Source: Pelagibius sp. (lineage in GTDB: Bacteria; Pseudomonadota; Alphaproteobacteria; Kiloniellales; Kiloniellaceae). Taken from it: a stretch of DNA of 37,654 nucleotides. The stretch lies in NCBI RefSeq assembly GCF_028281305.1, contig NZ_JANQKD010000084.1, forward strand, positions 1 to 37,654, given 5' to 3'. Below are positions 11,007 through 19,567 of the stretch, piece by piece (within the stretch, counting starts at the first letter, position 1; each line of letters begins with the position of its first letter). Made by a program: the position numbers and the translations under genes. The notes beneath the pieces were generated by a model. It saw only the letters and a program-made list of their open reading frames with translations. It searched no databases and was not told the DNA's origin.

Positions 11007-11653
11007 ACGTGATTCTTTTGGGCCCGCCAGGGGCGGGCAAGGGGACCCAGGCCAAGCGTCTGGAAGAGAAACACAAGCTGATCCAGCTCTCGACGGGCGA
11101 CATGCTCCGGGCGGCGGTCGCCTCAGGCAGCGAGCTTGGCAAGAAGGCGAAAGAGATCATGGATGCCGGCAATCTGGTGCCTGACGATCTCATGATCGCC
11201 ATGATCTCCGACCGGATCGACCAGCCGGACTGCGCCAACGGCTTCATTCTCGACGGTTTTCCCCGCACCACCCCCCAGGCCGAGGCCCTGGACCGGATGC
11301 TGGCTGAGAAAGGCCTGAAGCTGCACTCGGTCATCGAGATGAAGGTTCAGGACGAGATTCTGGTCGACCGGATCACCGGGCGCTACACCTGCGCCAAATG
11401 CGGCGCCGGGTATCACGAGCGCTTCCAGGTGCCGAAGGTCGAGGGCGTCTGCGACGTTTGCGGCAGCACCGAGTTCAAGCGCCGCAGCGACGACAACGCG
11501 GAAACGGTGCGCAGCCGTCTGGCGGCCTACCACGCCCAGACCGCGCCGATCCTGCCGTACTACGCCGAAAAGGGTGTTCTGAAGGCCATCGACGGCATGA
11601 CCGAGATCGATCGGGTGACCGAGCAGATCGAAGACGCTCTGGGGGCCGCTTAG
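11003..11653 (+). CDS. adk: Adenylate kinase, zinc-type lid
   Basis: This 216-residue enzyme interconverts ATP + AMP and 2 ADP in the cytoplasm. The P-loop [10 protein letters not shown] is at residues 7-16, and the AMP-binding segments LSTGDMLR and GFPRT follow. The lid (about residues 122-160) holds four cysteines at 130, 133, 150 and 153, the zinc-binding form common in Gram-positive bacteria and many alphaproteobacteria, in contrast to the His/Ser/Asp form of E. coli. It overlaps secY by 4 bases and ends the spc transcript before a promoter for the alpha operon. Confidence 0.98.
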
Positions 11654-11656
11654 TGG

Positions 11657-11684
11657 TTGACTCGACCTTGTCGGTTTCTATAAT
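11657..11684 (+). promoter_or_regulatory. Sigma-70 promoter of the alpha operon
   Basis: TTGACT at 11657-11662 and TATAAT at 11679-11684 are separated by 16 bases. This is a nearly consensus housekeeping promoter (5 of 6 and 6 of 6 matches). It lies just after the adk stop and about 100 bases before the rpsM GTG, so it should drive rpsM–rpsK–rpoA–rplQ independently of the upstream run. Confidence 0.75.
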
Positions 11685-11787
11685 CCAGCGTTTCCGGCGC
11701 CTTTGGCGACCGGACTCTTCTGCTTGTCTAGATACTACAACCGGGCGCTTGCGGGCCCGAGTTCGCGGCGTTTAAGGAGTTTGCGAA

Positions 11788-12165
11788 GTGGCACGTATTG
11801 CGGGCGTTAACATTCCGACGCAAAAGCGGGTCGAGATCGCCTTGACCTACATCCACGGAATCGGCCGAACCAAGGCCAGCGAGATCTGCCAGAAGGTGGG
11901 TATTCCGCGGGAGCGGCGGGTCAATGAGCTGACCGATGACGAGGTGGTCCGGGTCCGCGAGGCCATCGACCGCGACTATGTCGTTGAGGGCGACCTGCGC
12001 CGCGACGTCGCGATGAACATCAAGCGCCTGATGGACCTGGGCTGCTACCGCGGCCTGCGTCACCGCAAGGGCCTGCCGGTGCGCGGCCAGCGGACCAGCA
12101 CCAATGCGCGCACCCGCAAAGGCCCCGCCCGTCCGATCGCCGGCAAGAAGAAGGCCGCCCGCTAA
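11788..12165 (+). CDS. rpsM: 30S ribosomal protein S13
   Basis: This 125-residue S13 begins [25 protein letters not shown] and ends with the basic tail region [27 protein letters not shown] in parts. S13 forms bridges to the large subunit from the head. The start codon is GTG at 11788, supported by AAGGAG at 11774-11779 and by the exact family N-terminus. It is the first gene of the alpha operon. No rpsD (S4) is present here, as usual in alphaproteobacteria. Confidence 0.97.
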   Translation: MARIAGVNIPTQKRVEIALTYIHGIGRTKASEICQKVGIPRERRVNELTDDEVVRVREAIDRDYVVEGDLRRDVAMNIKRLMDLGCYRGLRHRKGLPVRGQRTSTNARTRKGPARPIAGKKKAAR

Positions 12166-12221
12166 CAACGCCCAGAGACCGAACCGCAGCCCTTTAGCAG
12201 CAGGAAACGAGCACCAAGGCC

Positions 12222-12611
12222 ATGGCCAAACCCCAAGCGCGTCTGCGCCGCCGCGAGAAAAAGAACATCACCTCCGGCATCGCGCATGTGAACGCCACCT
12301 TCAACAACACCATGATCACCATCACCGACGTGCAGGGGAACACCATCTCCTGGTCCTCCGCCGGTGGTCAGGGCTTCAAGGGATCGCGCAAGTCGACCCC
12401 CTATGCCGCGCAGATCGCCGCCGAGGATGCCGGCCGCAAGGCCCAGGAGCACGGCATGCGCACCCTGGAAGTCAATGTGAAAGGGCCCGGCTCGGGCCGC
12501 GAATCGGCGCTGCGGGCTTTGCAGGCGGTGGGCTTCACCATCACCGCGATCCGCGACGTGACGCCGATCCCGCACAACGGCTGCCGGCCGCCGAAGCGCC
12601 GCCGCGTTTAG
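12222..12611 (+). CDS. rpsK: 30S ribosomal protein S11
   Basis: This 129-residue S11 shows the family features [36 protein letters not shown] and the C-terminal [21 protein letters not shown]11 lies on the platform and contacts mRNA in the E-site region. The ATG at 12222 follows a gap of 56 bases after rpsM. The C-terminal [11 protein letters not shown] is the strongly conserved end of the family. Confidence 0.98.
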   Translation: MAKPQARLRRREKKNITSGIAHVNATFNNTMITITDVQGNTISWSSAGGQGFKGSRKSTPYAAQIAAEDAGRKAQEHGMRTLEVNVKGPGSGRESALRALQAVGFTITAIRDVTPIPHNGCRPPKRRRV

Positions 12612-12632
12612 GGCCGGCCCTCGGGTCCTAGC

Positions 12633-12655
12633 CCCCGGTCTCGGCTCGGGGTTTT
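12633..12655 (+). terminator. Weak hairpin plus T-run between rpsK and rpoA (possible attenuator)
   Basis: A 5-bp GC stem (CCCCG at 12633-12637, CGGGG at 12647-12651) with a 9-base loop is followed by TTTT at 12652-12655. It is short for a full terminator. A second hairpin with 7-bp arms (GCATCGC at 12665-12671, GCGATGC at 12679-12685) follows. The 188-base spacer before rpoA is unusually long for this operon, so partial termination is possible but unproven. Confidence 0.3.
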
Positions 12656-12799
12656 GGGGACCCGGCATCGCCCGCCGCGCGATGCCAAGACCATGGCGAT
12701 GTCCGGAGGCTGCCGGCATCCCGCCATTCGGAGCAGACGGCAAGGCCGTCGTCGCTCGATCAGGAATCCGAACAGCCTTGAAGTCGTGAGGGCACCAGC

Positions 12800-13816
12800 G
12801 TGCTGCAGAAAAACTGGACTGAAATGATCAAGCCGTCAAAGCTGGACATCCAGCCGGGACCGGACGCCCACCGGGTTGCCAAGGTGGTCGCCGAGCCGCT
12901 GGAGCGGGGCTTTGGCCTGACCCTCGGCAACGCCTTGCGCCGGGTCCTGCTGTCCTCGCTGCAGGGTGCAGCGGTGACCTCGATCCAGATCGACGGCGTG
13001 CTGCATGAATTCTCCTCGATCCCCGGCGTGCGCGAGGACGTGACCGATGTCGTGCTCAACGTCAAGGCCATCGCGCTGCGCATGGGCGGCGAGGGGCCGA
13101 AGCGTATGCGCCTGCGCGCCGAAGGGCCGGGCGAGGTGACCGCCGGCCAGATCGAGACCGGGCACGATATTGAGATCATGAACCCGGGCCTCGTGCTCTG
13201 CACGCTTGATGACGGCGCGCGCATCGACATGGAGCTCACGGTCGACACCGGCAAGGGCTATGTCGCGGCGACGCAGAACCGTCCGGAAGACGCGCCCATC
13301 GGCCTGGTGCCGGTCGACTCGATCTTCTCGCCGGTGCGTAAGATTTCCTACAAGGTCGACAACACCCGTGTCGGCCAGGTCACGGACTATGACAAGCTGA
13401 CCATGGAGATCGAGACCAACGGCGCCGTGACCCCGGAAGACGCGGTGGCGCTGGCAGCCCGTATTCTCCAGGACCAGCTACAGCTCTTCATCAACTTCGA
13501 GGAGCCGCAGGCCCGTCACGACGAAGAGGCGCCCAGCGAGCCGCCGTTCAACCGCAACCTGCTGCGCAAGGTGGAGGAGCTCGAGCTTTCCGTCCGCTCG
13601 GCCAACTGCCTGAAGAACGACAACATCGTCTACATCGGCGATCTGGTGCAGAAGACCGAGGGCGAGATGCTGCGCACCCCGAACTTCGGCCGCAAGTCGC
13701 TGAACGAGATCAAGGAAGTGCTGTCCTCCATGGGGCTCCACCTCGGTATGGAGATCCCGAGCTGGCCGCCCGAGAACATCGAGGAACTGGCCAAGCGCCT
13801 GGAGGAGCCCTACTAA
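12800..13816 (+). CDS. rpoA: RNA polymerase alpha subunit
   Basis: This 338-residue protein has both alpha domains. The N-terminal dimerisation and assembly domain covers about residues 1-235 ([25 protein letters not shown]). The C-terminal DNA-binding and activator-contact domain begins at about 255 ([14 protein letters not shown] and [15 protein letters not shown]). The start is GTG at 12800, giving the alphaproteobacterial N-terminus (V/M)LQKNW; an internal ATG at 12824 is a less likely alternative. It is separated from rpsK by 188 bases and from rplQ by 149 bases. Confidence 0.97.
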   Translation: MLQKNWTEMIKPSKLDIQPGPDAHRVAKVVAEPLERGFGLTLGNALRRVLLSSLQGAAVTSIQIDGVLHEFSSIPGVREDVTDVVLNVKAIALRMGGEGPKRMRLRAEGPGEVTAGQIETGHDIEIMNPGLVLCTLDDGARIDMELTVDTGKGYVAATQNRPEDAPIGLVPVDSIFSPVRKISYKVDNTRVGQVTDYDKLTMEIETNGAVTPEDAVALAARILQDQLQLFINFEEPQARHDEEAPSEPPFNRNLLRKVEELELSVRSANCLKNDNIVYIGDLVQKTEGEMLRTPNFGRKSLNEIKEVLSSMGLHLGMEIPSWPPENIEELAKRLEEPY

Positions 13817-13965
13817 GGCCGGTGCTCTGAAGACCGGTCCGTATGAGAGTTTCGGAGCGATCCGCTCCCCCCGTTCGTACTGGCTGTAGCCCCAAGGGGC
13901 AGCTCAGGCGGGCGGCAACGCAGTCGGTCTCGTGCGCGAGGCCAGGGTAGAAGGAAGGAACAGAC

Positions 13966-14388
13966 ATGCGTCATGGTCTTCACGGCCGGCGTTTGAACCG
14001 TACGGCCAGCCACCGCAAAGCCATGTTCGCCAACATGGCGGCTTCGCTCATCAAGCATGAGCAGATCAAGACCACCTTGCCGAAGGCAAAGGATCTGCGG
14101 CGCGTTGTCGACCGCCTGATCACCCTGGGCAAGCGCGGCGACCTGCACGCCCGCCGTCAGGCGCTCTCCGTGCTGCGCGACACGGCGCTGACCGAGAAGC
14201 TCTTCGATGAGCTGGCCGGCCGCTACAAGGAGCGGCAGGGCGGCTACAGCCGGGTGCTCAAGGCCGGACACCGCTACGGCGACATGGCGCCCATGGCGAT
14301 CATCGAGCTCGTCGACCGCGATGAAGATGCCAAAGGCCAGGATTCGGGCCCGGTTCAGGAAGAGGAAGACGACGGCGAGGAGGACTGA
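13966..14388 (+). CDS. rplQ: 50S ribosomal protein L17, with acidic tail
   Basis: This 140-residue L17 begins [21 protein letters not shown], the strongly conserved N-terminus. The body ends near residue 118, and a tail of about 20 residues rich in Asp and Glu (…[10 protein letters not shown]) follows. L17 sits near the tunnel exit. The 149-base spacer before it holds small hairpins (for example GCCCC/GGGGC at 13889-13900) and a GAAGGAAGGAA Shine-Dalgarno. It is the last gene of the alpha operon. Confidence 0.97.
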   Translation: MRHGLHGRRLNRTASHRKAMFANMAASLIKHEQIKTTLPKAKDLRRVVDRLITLGKRGDLHARRQALSVLRDTALTEKLFDELAGRYKERQGGYSRVLKAGHRYGDMAPMAIIELVDRDEDAKGQDSGPVQEEEDDGEED

Positions 14389-14426
14389 ACCCGCCGCATC
14401 AGGCCCTCACGGCCCATCACGATAGC

Positions 14427-14460
14427 GAAAGGCAGCCCTGCGGGGCTGCCTTTCTCGTTT
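14427..14460 (+). terminator. Intrinsic terminator of the alpha operon
   Basis: A perfect 12-bp stem (GAAAGGCAGCCC at 14427-14438 with GGGCTGCCTTTC at 14443-14454) has a TGCG loop and is followed by TCGTTT. It lies 39 bases after the rplQ stop and closes the ribosomal protein region. The stem carries an A-run on its left arm and a T-run on its right arm, so it could also act in reverse. Confidence 0.9.
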
Positions 14461-14499
14461 GACCGCCCCGCATCGAGCCCCAATTATGGAACGCGAAGC

Positions 14500-16017
14500 A
14501 TGCAACACGTCGGGAGAAGGGCCTTGATCGGCTGCCAGAGGGCGGGACTTTGGGCAGGACATCGGCTAGGACATCGGCCAGGACTGCGGTCCCTTGCGCG
14601 CGGCCTTGCCGTGATCGCGGTGATGCTTGCCGGGGCGTTCGGCCTCGCTCTGGCGCCGCCGGCGGCCGCGCAGGACCGCGTGGTGCCGGAGAACCGCGAC
14701 GAGGTGATGCTGTCCTTCGCCCCGGTGGTGAGCAAGGCGGCCCCGGCAGTCGTCAACATCTTCACCCGGCGCAAGGTGACCCAGCGGCGCCGTGTGACCT
14801 CGCTGCTGGACGATCCCTTCTTTCGCCGCTTCTTCGGCGGCGGCCGGGAGGAGCAGGAGCGGCGCCAGCGCGAACAGTCTTCGCTGGGGTCCGGCGTTAT
14901 CGTCGACCCTCTGGGCTTCATCGTCACCAACGAGCATGTCATCAAGGGTGCCGAGCTCATCAAGGTGGTGCTGAGCGACCGGCGGGAGTTTGAGGCCGAG
15001 TTGGTCCTGGCCGATCCTCGCACGGATCTCGCCGTGCTTCGGGTCGACCCCGGTGAGGAAGCGCTGCCGAGCCTCGCCTTCCGCGACTCCGACACCGTGG
15101 AGGTCGGCGACCTGGTGCTGGCCCTGGGTAATCCCTTCGGCGTCGGCCAGACCGTGACCAGCGGTATCGTCTCCGCCCTCGCGCGCACCCAGGTGGGGAT
15201 TACGGACTTCAGCTTTTTCATCCAGACCGATGCGGCCATCAATCCGGGCAACTCCGGCGGCGCGCTGATCACCATGGACGGGCGCCTCATCGGCATCAAC
15301 ACGGCGATCTACTCGCGCACCGGCGGTTCGGTGGGCATCGGCTTTGCCATTCCGGCCAACATGGTGCGCACGGTGGTGGCGAGTGCCCGGGCCGGCGGCG
15401 CCCTGGTGCGTGCCTGGACCGGCCTGTCTGGCCAGACCCTGACGTCCGACCTCGCCGAGGGCCTGCGTCTCCAACGGCCGGGCGGCGTTGTCATCAGGGA
15501 GACCTACCAGGGCGGCCCGGCGGACCGGGCGGGCATTCAAGCCGGCGACGTCGTCGTCACGGTGGACGACAAGCCGGTGAACGATCTTGAAGCGCTCAAC
15601 TACCGGGTCGCCACCGGCAACCTGGGTTCTACGGTCAAGATCGGGCTTTTCCGGCAGGGCGAGGCCATCTCCGCCGTTCTGCCGCTCGAGGCACCGCCGG
15701 AGACGCCATCGCGCAACGAGATCCGCCTGCTGGGCCACCATCCCCTCGGCGGAGCCTTCGTGGCCAGTCTGTCCCCCGCGCTGGCGGAGGAGTTGGACCT
15801 GGCCGGCCACTGGGAGGGGGTCATCATCACCCGGGTGCAGCGCGGCACACCGGCCCAGCGCGTCGGCTTCCGCAGCAACGACATCATCCTTTCCCTCAAC
15901 CGGCAGAGCTATACCCGTTCCTCCGACCTGGCTGAGGCCCTGAACCGCAGCGCCGAGCGCTGGGAGATCACCTTCAAGCGCGGCGGCAAGGTTCGCCGGG
16001 TCTCCATTGGATCCTAA
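14500..16017 (+). CDS. Periplasmic HtrA/Deg-type serine endoprotease
   Basis: This 505-residue protein has a signal peptide around residues 30-58 (hydrophobic core AVIAVMLAGAFGLALA, then AAAQ). The trypsin-like domain carries the triad His146 (NEHVIKG), Asp176 (RTDLAVL) and Ser252 (NPGNSGGAL). Two PDZ domains follow, at about 305-395 and 415-500. Such proteases degrade or refold misfolded envelope proteins. The N-terminus before the signal core is long, so the ATG at 14500 may be too early; a TTG at 14524 is another option. It is alone after the alpha-operon terminator. I cannot separate DegP, DegQ and MucD from the sequence alone. Confidence 0.92.
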   Translation: MQHVGRRALIGCQRAGLWAGHRLGHRPGLRSLARGLAVIAVMLAGAFGLALAPPAAAQDRVVPENRDEVMLSFAPVVSKAAPAVVNIFTRRKVTQRRRVTSLLDDPFFRRFFGGGREEQERRQREQSSLGSGVIVDPLGFIVTNEHVIKGAELIKVVLSDRREFEAELVLADPRTDLAVLRVDPGEEALPSLAFRDSDTVEVGDLVLALGNPFGVGQTVTSGIVSALARTQVGITDFSFFIQTDAAINPGNSGGALITMDGRLIGINTAIYSRTGGSVGIGFAIPANMVRTVVASARAGGALVRAWTGLSGQTLTSDLAEGLRLQRPGGVVIRETYQGGPADRAGIQAGDVVVTVDDKPVNDLEALNYRVATGNLGSTVKIGLFRQGEAISAVLPLEAPPETPSRNEIRLLGHHPLGGAFVASLSPALAEELDLAGHWEGVIITRVQRGTPAQRVGFRSNDIILSLNRQSYTRSSDLAEALNRSAERWEITFKRGGKVRRVSIGS

Positions 16018-16052
16018 AGGCCAGATCCTAAAGACCGGGTCCTAAAGGCCGG
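16011..16052 (+). repeat. 14-bp tandem repeat across the protease stop codon
   Basis: Three successive 14-base units are seen: ATCCTAAAGGCCAG (16011-16024), ATCCTAAAGACCGG (16025-16038) and GTCCTAAAGGCCGG (16039-16052). A decayed fourth (CTCCGGAAAAGGCG) follows. The first unit contains the TAA stop of the protease gene at 16015-16017, and each unit repeats that TAA in its own context. Confidence 0.85.
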
Positions 16053-16060
16053 CTCCGGAA

Positions 16061-16100
16061 AAGGCGTCTCCCGCAAACGTGCCTTTGAAGGCCCCTTTTT
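16061..16100 (+). terminator. Possible terminator after the protease gene
   Basis: An imperfect hairpin can form between AAAGGC near 16060-16065 and GCCTTT near 16080-16086. It is followed by GAAGGCCCC and a run of six T. The stem is only about 6 bp with a long loop, and the T-run is displaced from it, so the call is weak. Confidence 0.35.
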
Positions 16101-16249
16101 TGCCTCTCTGGGGCGCCGCCAGACGGGCGCATTTATGCCAATCCAAAGCGCTGCGGCCTGCGTATAAGCTTTTGTTTCATCAGTAAACCGGGCTGTGCCG
16201 GGTGGACACCCTCCGGACACAGCCCCTTCGATGGCAGGGAGCAAGGCGC

Positions 16250-16999
16250 GTGACGGACAGGCACATCCCGCATTCCAGGCTTCGTACTCTGGCCGCTACC
16301 GGCCTGGTGGCCGCCCTCAGCAGCGCGCCGGCGATTGCGAACGAGGCCCCGATGACCGATGCGATCAAGCCCCCGGCGGCGGAGTCCCTGGCCGGCGAAA
16401 CCCTTGCTTTCAAGGTCATGCGTGACGGCTCCCAGATTGGCCATCACAAGATCCGCCTGGAGGAGATCGGCGACGAGCTTCATGTCGAGGTGGATATCGC
16501 ACTGGAGGTCAATCTCGCCTTCATCACGCTGTTCCGCTACGAGCACACGAACAAGGAAGTCTGGCGCGACGGCCGTCTCGTCTCCCTGGAGACGCGGACC
16601 AACGACGACGGCTCCGAGTACTGGGTGAGCGCCCGCTCCTCGGAAGAAGGGTTGCTGGTCGAGGGATCCGCGGGCAGCTTCGTCGCTCCCGCAGAGATCC
16701 TGCCGACCAGCTATTGGAACCCGGCAACGGTGCAGCAGGACGTGCTGCTGGATACCCAGCGCGGGCGTCTGCTGGAGGTCTCCAGCAAGGCCAAGGGCGC
16801 GGAGATCATCCAGACGCCGGAGCGGGTTGTCGATGCGCGCCGCTTCAAGCTCGACGGCGACCTGAAGGCCGATCTCTGGTATGCGCCGGACGGCGAGTGG
16901 ATGAAGATTGCCTTCGATGTACGCGGTTCGACCATCGACTATGTTCCGGTCGGCCCCCATCCGGGCCTGCGGGCCGCGAACCAGTCGAGCCAGCGCTAG
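16250..16999 (+). CDS. Secreted protein, DUF6134-like
   Basis: This 249-residue protein has an N-terminal signal peptide (HSRLRTLAATGLVAALSSAPAIA, cleavage near residue 30). The body is a beta-rich fold with repeated Gly/Asp turns (GETLAFKVMRDGSQIGHHKI at its start, DGEWMKIAFDVRGSTIDYV near its end). I place it in the DUF6134 type of proteobacterial periplasmic proteins of unknown function. The GTG at 16250 is preferred because AGGGAG at 16236-16241 lies 8 bases upstream and the signal peptide then starts normally; a GTG at 16202 would add 16 residues. It shows no cysteine or enzyme motif. Confidence 0.75.
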   Translation: MTDRHIPHSRLRTLAATGLVAALSSAPAIANEAPMTDAIKPPAAESLAGETLAFKVMRDGSQIGHHKIRLEEIGDELHVEVDIALEVNLAFITLFRYEHTNKEVWRDGRLVSLETRTNDDGSEYWVSARSSEEGLLVEGSAGSFVAPAEILPTSYWNPATVQQDVLLDTQRGRLLEVSSKAKGAEIIQTPERVVDARRFKLDGDLKADLWYAPDGEWMKIAFDVRGSTIDYVPVGPHPGLRAANQSSQR

Positions 17000-17149
17000 G
17001 GCTTTCCCTCAGGAAGGTCTGCCGTCGGCGCGCGCTCCGCGCCACTCTGCTATTCTCTGGAACCGACCGCCCGGTCCTGCCTCTCAAAAGAGGCGGGATC
17101 GGTGCAGTAGTTCTGCCGGGGCTGTCGTAACGGAGCACGAGAGACATCC

Positions 17150-17920
17150 ATGCCGTTGCCTAAGGATCACTGCATCTTGATTACCGGCGCCTCCCTGGGG
17201 CTCGGCAGAGCTCTGGCGCTGCGCTGCGCGCGTGCGGGCTGGCGGGTGGTCGCTTCGGCGCGGGGCCGTGAGCAGCTCGAGAGCCTGGCGGCCGAGGCAG
17301 CGGAGTTGAGCGGTGAGATCACGCCTTATCCGTTGGACGTGACGGATGCCGCTGCCGTGGCCGCCGCGGTTCAGCATGTGGAAGCCGAGATTGCCCCGAT
17401 CGGCATCGCGGTTCTGAATGCGGGCACGCACCGGCCGATGGCGGCGGAGTCCTTTCGCGCCGCGGACGTCGAGGGTCTGCTGAAACTGAACGTCTTGGGA
17501 ATCGCAAACTGTCTTGAGGCGCTCCTGCCACGCATGATCGCGCGCCGCCAGGGCCGTCTGGCGCTGGTTGCCTCGGTGGCCGGCTATGCCGGCCTGCCGA
17601 CGGCGGCAGGCTACGGTGCCAGCAAGGCTGCGGTGATCAATATGGCCGAGTCGCTGAAACCAGAACTCGATCGCCTGGGGGTGGTCCTTCAGGTGGTCAA
17701 CCCAGGCTTCGTGCAGACCCCGCTCACCGACAAGAACGACTTTCCCATGCCGTTCCTGATGCCGGCCGATGCGGCCGCGGAAGCCTTCTTCCGCGGCTTA
17801 GAGTCGCAGCGCTTCGAGATCGTCTTTCCCAGGCGCTTCGTGTATCTCATGAAGCTTCTGAAGTTGTTGCCCTACCGGCTGTTCTTCGCGCTGACGCGGC
17901 GAACGGTGCCGGGGCGGTAG
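17150..17920 (+). CDS. Short-chain dehydrogenase/reductase
   Basis: This 256-residue classical SDR has the nucleotide-binding motif TGASLGLG (residues 12-19), NAG (90-92), and the catalytic residues Asn114, Ser142, Tyr155 and Lys159 (YGASK). The C-terminal 40 residues are hydrophobic and basic (FVYLMKLLKLLPYRLFFALTRR), suggesting membrane association and a lipid-like substrate. The NTF2-like gene follows after 37 bases. SDRs of this type lie beside FAD/DUF1365/CFA-like genes in other proteobacteria, so a role in fatty-acyl modification is inferred. The exact substrate is unknown. Confidence 0.88.
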   Translation: MPLPKDHCILITGASLGLGRALALRCARAGWRVVASARGREQLESLAAEAAELSGEITPYPLDVTDAAAVAAAVQHVEAEIAPIGIAVLNAGTHRPMAAESFRAADVEGLLKLNVLGIANCLEALLPRMIARRQGRLALVASVAGYAGLPTAAGYGASKAAVINMAESLKPELDRLGVVLQVVNPGFVQTPLTDKNDFPMPFLMPADAAAEAFFRGLESQRFEIVFPRRFVYLMKLLKLLPYRLFFALTRRTVPGR

Positions 17921-17957
17921 CTCTGCTCTCCAACCTGACCACTAGAGGCCTGCCCGG

Positions 17958-18389
17958 ATGGTATCCCGCGACGCCGTTGCCGCTTACATCCACTTCTTTG
18001 AGAATCTGACGCCGGAGGATCTGCCGCGGTTTGAGCAGGTCTTTGCGGCGGATGCCCGCTTCCGCGACCCCTTCAACGACGCGCGGGGCGTGGAGGCGGT
18101 GCGCCGGGTGTTCGAGAAGATGTTCGCGGACGTCGACGACCACCACTTCAAGGTGCTGGACCACGCCGTCGATGGGAACCGTGCCTATCTGAACTGGGAG
18201 TTCCGGATTACACCGAGTGGCCGGAAGCAGGCGTTGACGATCCTCGGTATGTGCACCGTGGACTTTCGGGACGACGGCAAAGTGACGGCCCACATCGACC
18301 ACTACGACGCGGCAAGCCAGCTCTACGAGAGCCTGCCATTGGTCGGCACGCTGCTCAGGTTCATCCGCCGCAGGATCGCAGCCGTCTGA
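17958..18389 (+). CDS. NTF2-like (SnoaL-type) protein
   Basis: This 143-residue single-domain protein has the cone-shaped NTF2 pattern: an N-terminal helix (AVAAYIHFFENLTPEDL), the conserved FADDARFRDPFND-type strand, and C-terminal strands ending HIDHYDAASQLYE. Members include SnoaL-like cyclases, isomerases and ligand-binding proteins. It follows the SDR gene on the same strand and is probably co-transcribed with it. The same SDR–NTF2 pair accompanies the FAD/DUF1365/CFA genes elsewhere, so a step or binding role in that lipid pathway is likely. No catalytic assignment is possible. Confidence 0.85.
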   Translation: MVSRDAVAAYIHFFENLTPEDLPRFEQVFAADARFRDPFNDARGVEAVRRVFEKMFADVDDHHFKVLDHAVDGNRAYLNWEFRITPSGRKQALTILGMCTVDFRDDGKVTAHIDHYDAASQLYESLPLVGTLLRFIRRRIAAV

Positions 18390-18825
18390 CGGAGGTGGCG
18401 AAGCCCATGCTGGACGAACTCCGGGGAAAGACGTTCTAGCGTCTGAACACCCCGACCATGCTCACCGCGACCATGGTAGGCAAGGAGGACCTGCGCTCGC
18501 AGTTGACCGATGGCGCCGAGCCGCCGCGCGCCGGCACAGCGGCGCTGCCGTGGCGGTCAAGGGCTCGCAAGGGCGCGCTCGTGGGGCGCGCTGGAAATCC
18601 GTTACATCCCGTCACGCGCCAGCCCAGCCGTGCAATCTCCAAGCTGACATAACCTGTCACGCGGCAACGATGATCAGCCCGAAGGAAAACCCGGGGCGAT
18701 CCGGCCCGTTCTCCGAAAGGCCGCGCCGGCACTAACCATCGAACCACCTGCTTGCGAGGCACGACCAACAGGTTGTTGCGGGGACACCGCCGAAGGAACC
18801 CGCCCCAAGGTACCAGGAGAAAGCA
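18390..18825. other. Intergenic region before the duplicated-module secreted protein
   Basis: These 436 bases hold no credible gene. A short frame (about 14 codons from a GTG near 18395 to a TAG at 18437) is too small to support. AGACG/CGTCT around 18429-18444 forms a small hairpin just after the NTF2-like gene without a T-run. GTCACGCG is repeated at 18611-18618 and 18656-18663. An AGGAG at 18815-18819 serves the downstream gene. No clear promoter was found. Confidence 0.5.
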
Positions 18826-19482
18826 ATGAAAGTCCTTATCGCAACCGCTCTGGCGGTCACCGCCGCGACCAGCCTCGGCAGCATGAGCTTTCCGACGGAC
18901 GCGGAGGCCCAGTTCCGAAAGCAGCAGGTGAACACCTTGCGGAGCACGCCGCCGCAGCTAAACTGCCACACCGGCTTCACCAAGACCGTGCAGGAGTATT
19001 ACCCTGCGAACCAACACAATGGCTTCGCCAGGAAATTGACCTGTCTTTCGGCCACGTTGAAATGCGCCAAACCGACCGATCCCGGCTTGAAACTGAAGAC
19101 CGATCGGCATTTCCATGACTGGGACCTGAGCCAGGGCGTCTTCAAGATCCTGTACCGCTGCGGATATCTTCCGACCGGGGCCCAGGTGCAGGCCAAGACG
19201 CTGAGCTTTGCGAAGGCACCAATCCAGAAACAGCAAGGGCCCACGCTGACGACGAAACCGGTCGCGTTGAAGTGCTGGACCGGCTTCAACGCCGCAAACC
19301 AAGAGAGTTATCCGGCCAACCAGTATGACGGCCATCCGAAGCTGCTGGATTGCCTGACGCCGGTGATCAAGTGCCCAAAGGCACCAAAGCCAGGTCTAAA
19401 GCTGGGGGTGCATCTCGAACCGATCAACGTCAACGACCAGCAAGGCACATTCAAGCTCAAGTACAGCTGCGAGTACAACTGA
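18826..19482 (+). CDS. Secreted protein with two four-cysteine repeats, function unknown
   Basis: I do not recognise this 218-residue family. A signal peptide covers about residues 1-29 (MKVLIATALAVTAATSLGSM…AEA). The mature part is an internal duplication of a module of about 71 residues, at 45-115 and 148-218. Both copies share C-x-TGF, YPANQ, C-L, K-C and PGLKL, and end in a K-(I/L)-x-Y-x-C strand. The cysteines are at 47, 73, 80, 112 and 150, 176, 183, 215, with identical spacing (26, 7, 32). This suggests two disulphide-bonded periplasmic or extracellular domains. AGGAG lies 6 bases before the ATG. It sits between the two halves of the lipid cluster. Confidence 0.8.
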   Translation: MKVLIATALAVTAATSLGSMSFPTDAEAQFRKQQVNTLRSTPPQLNCHTGFTKTVQEYYPANQHNGFARKLTCLSATLKCAKPTDPGLKLKTDRHFHDWDLSQGVFKILYRCGYLPTGAQVQAKTLSFAKAPIQKQQGPTLTTKPVALKCWTGFNAANQESYPANQYDGHPKLLDCLTPVIKCPKAPKPGLKLGVHLEPINVNDQQGTFKLKYSCEYN

Positions 19483-19528
19483 GAGCTATAGAGAAGACTG
19501 GCTCGAGCGCCTGTGAGCCCAAAGCATA

Positions 19529-19561
19529 TCTGTTCCAGGCTGAAGCATAGCCTGTAACAGA
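19529..19561. terminator. Stem-loop between convergent genes
   Basis: TCTGTT-C-CAGGCT at 19529-19541 pairs with AGCCTG-T-AACAGA at 19549-19561. The result is twelve base pairs with one internal mismatch and a 7-base loop. It lies between the ends of the plus-strand secreted protein and the minus-strand lipoprotein. No clear T-run follows on either strand, so it may be an mRNA 3' end stabiliser or a poor bidirectional terminator. Confidence 0.45.
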
Positions 19562-19567
19562 CATGTT

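Noticed and set aside
17000..17149. EcfG-type or ECF11 promoter before the SDR gene
   Set aside because: GGAAC near 17059 has no CGTT at the expected distance, and no TGATCC is present.
18395..18439. Very small gene after the NTF2-like gene
   Set aside because: About 14 codons only; the short frame alone is not evidence of translation.
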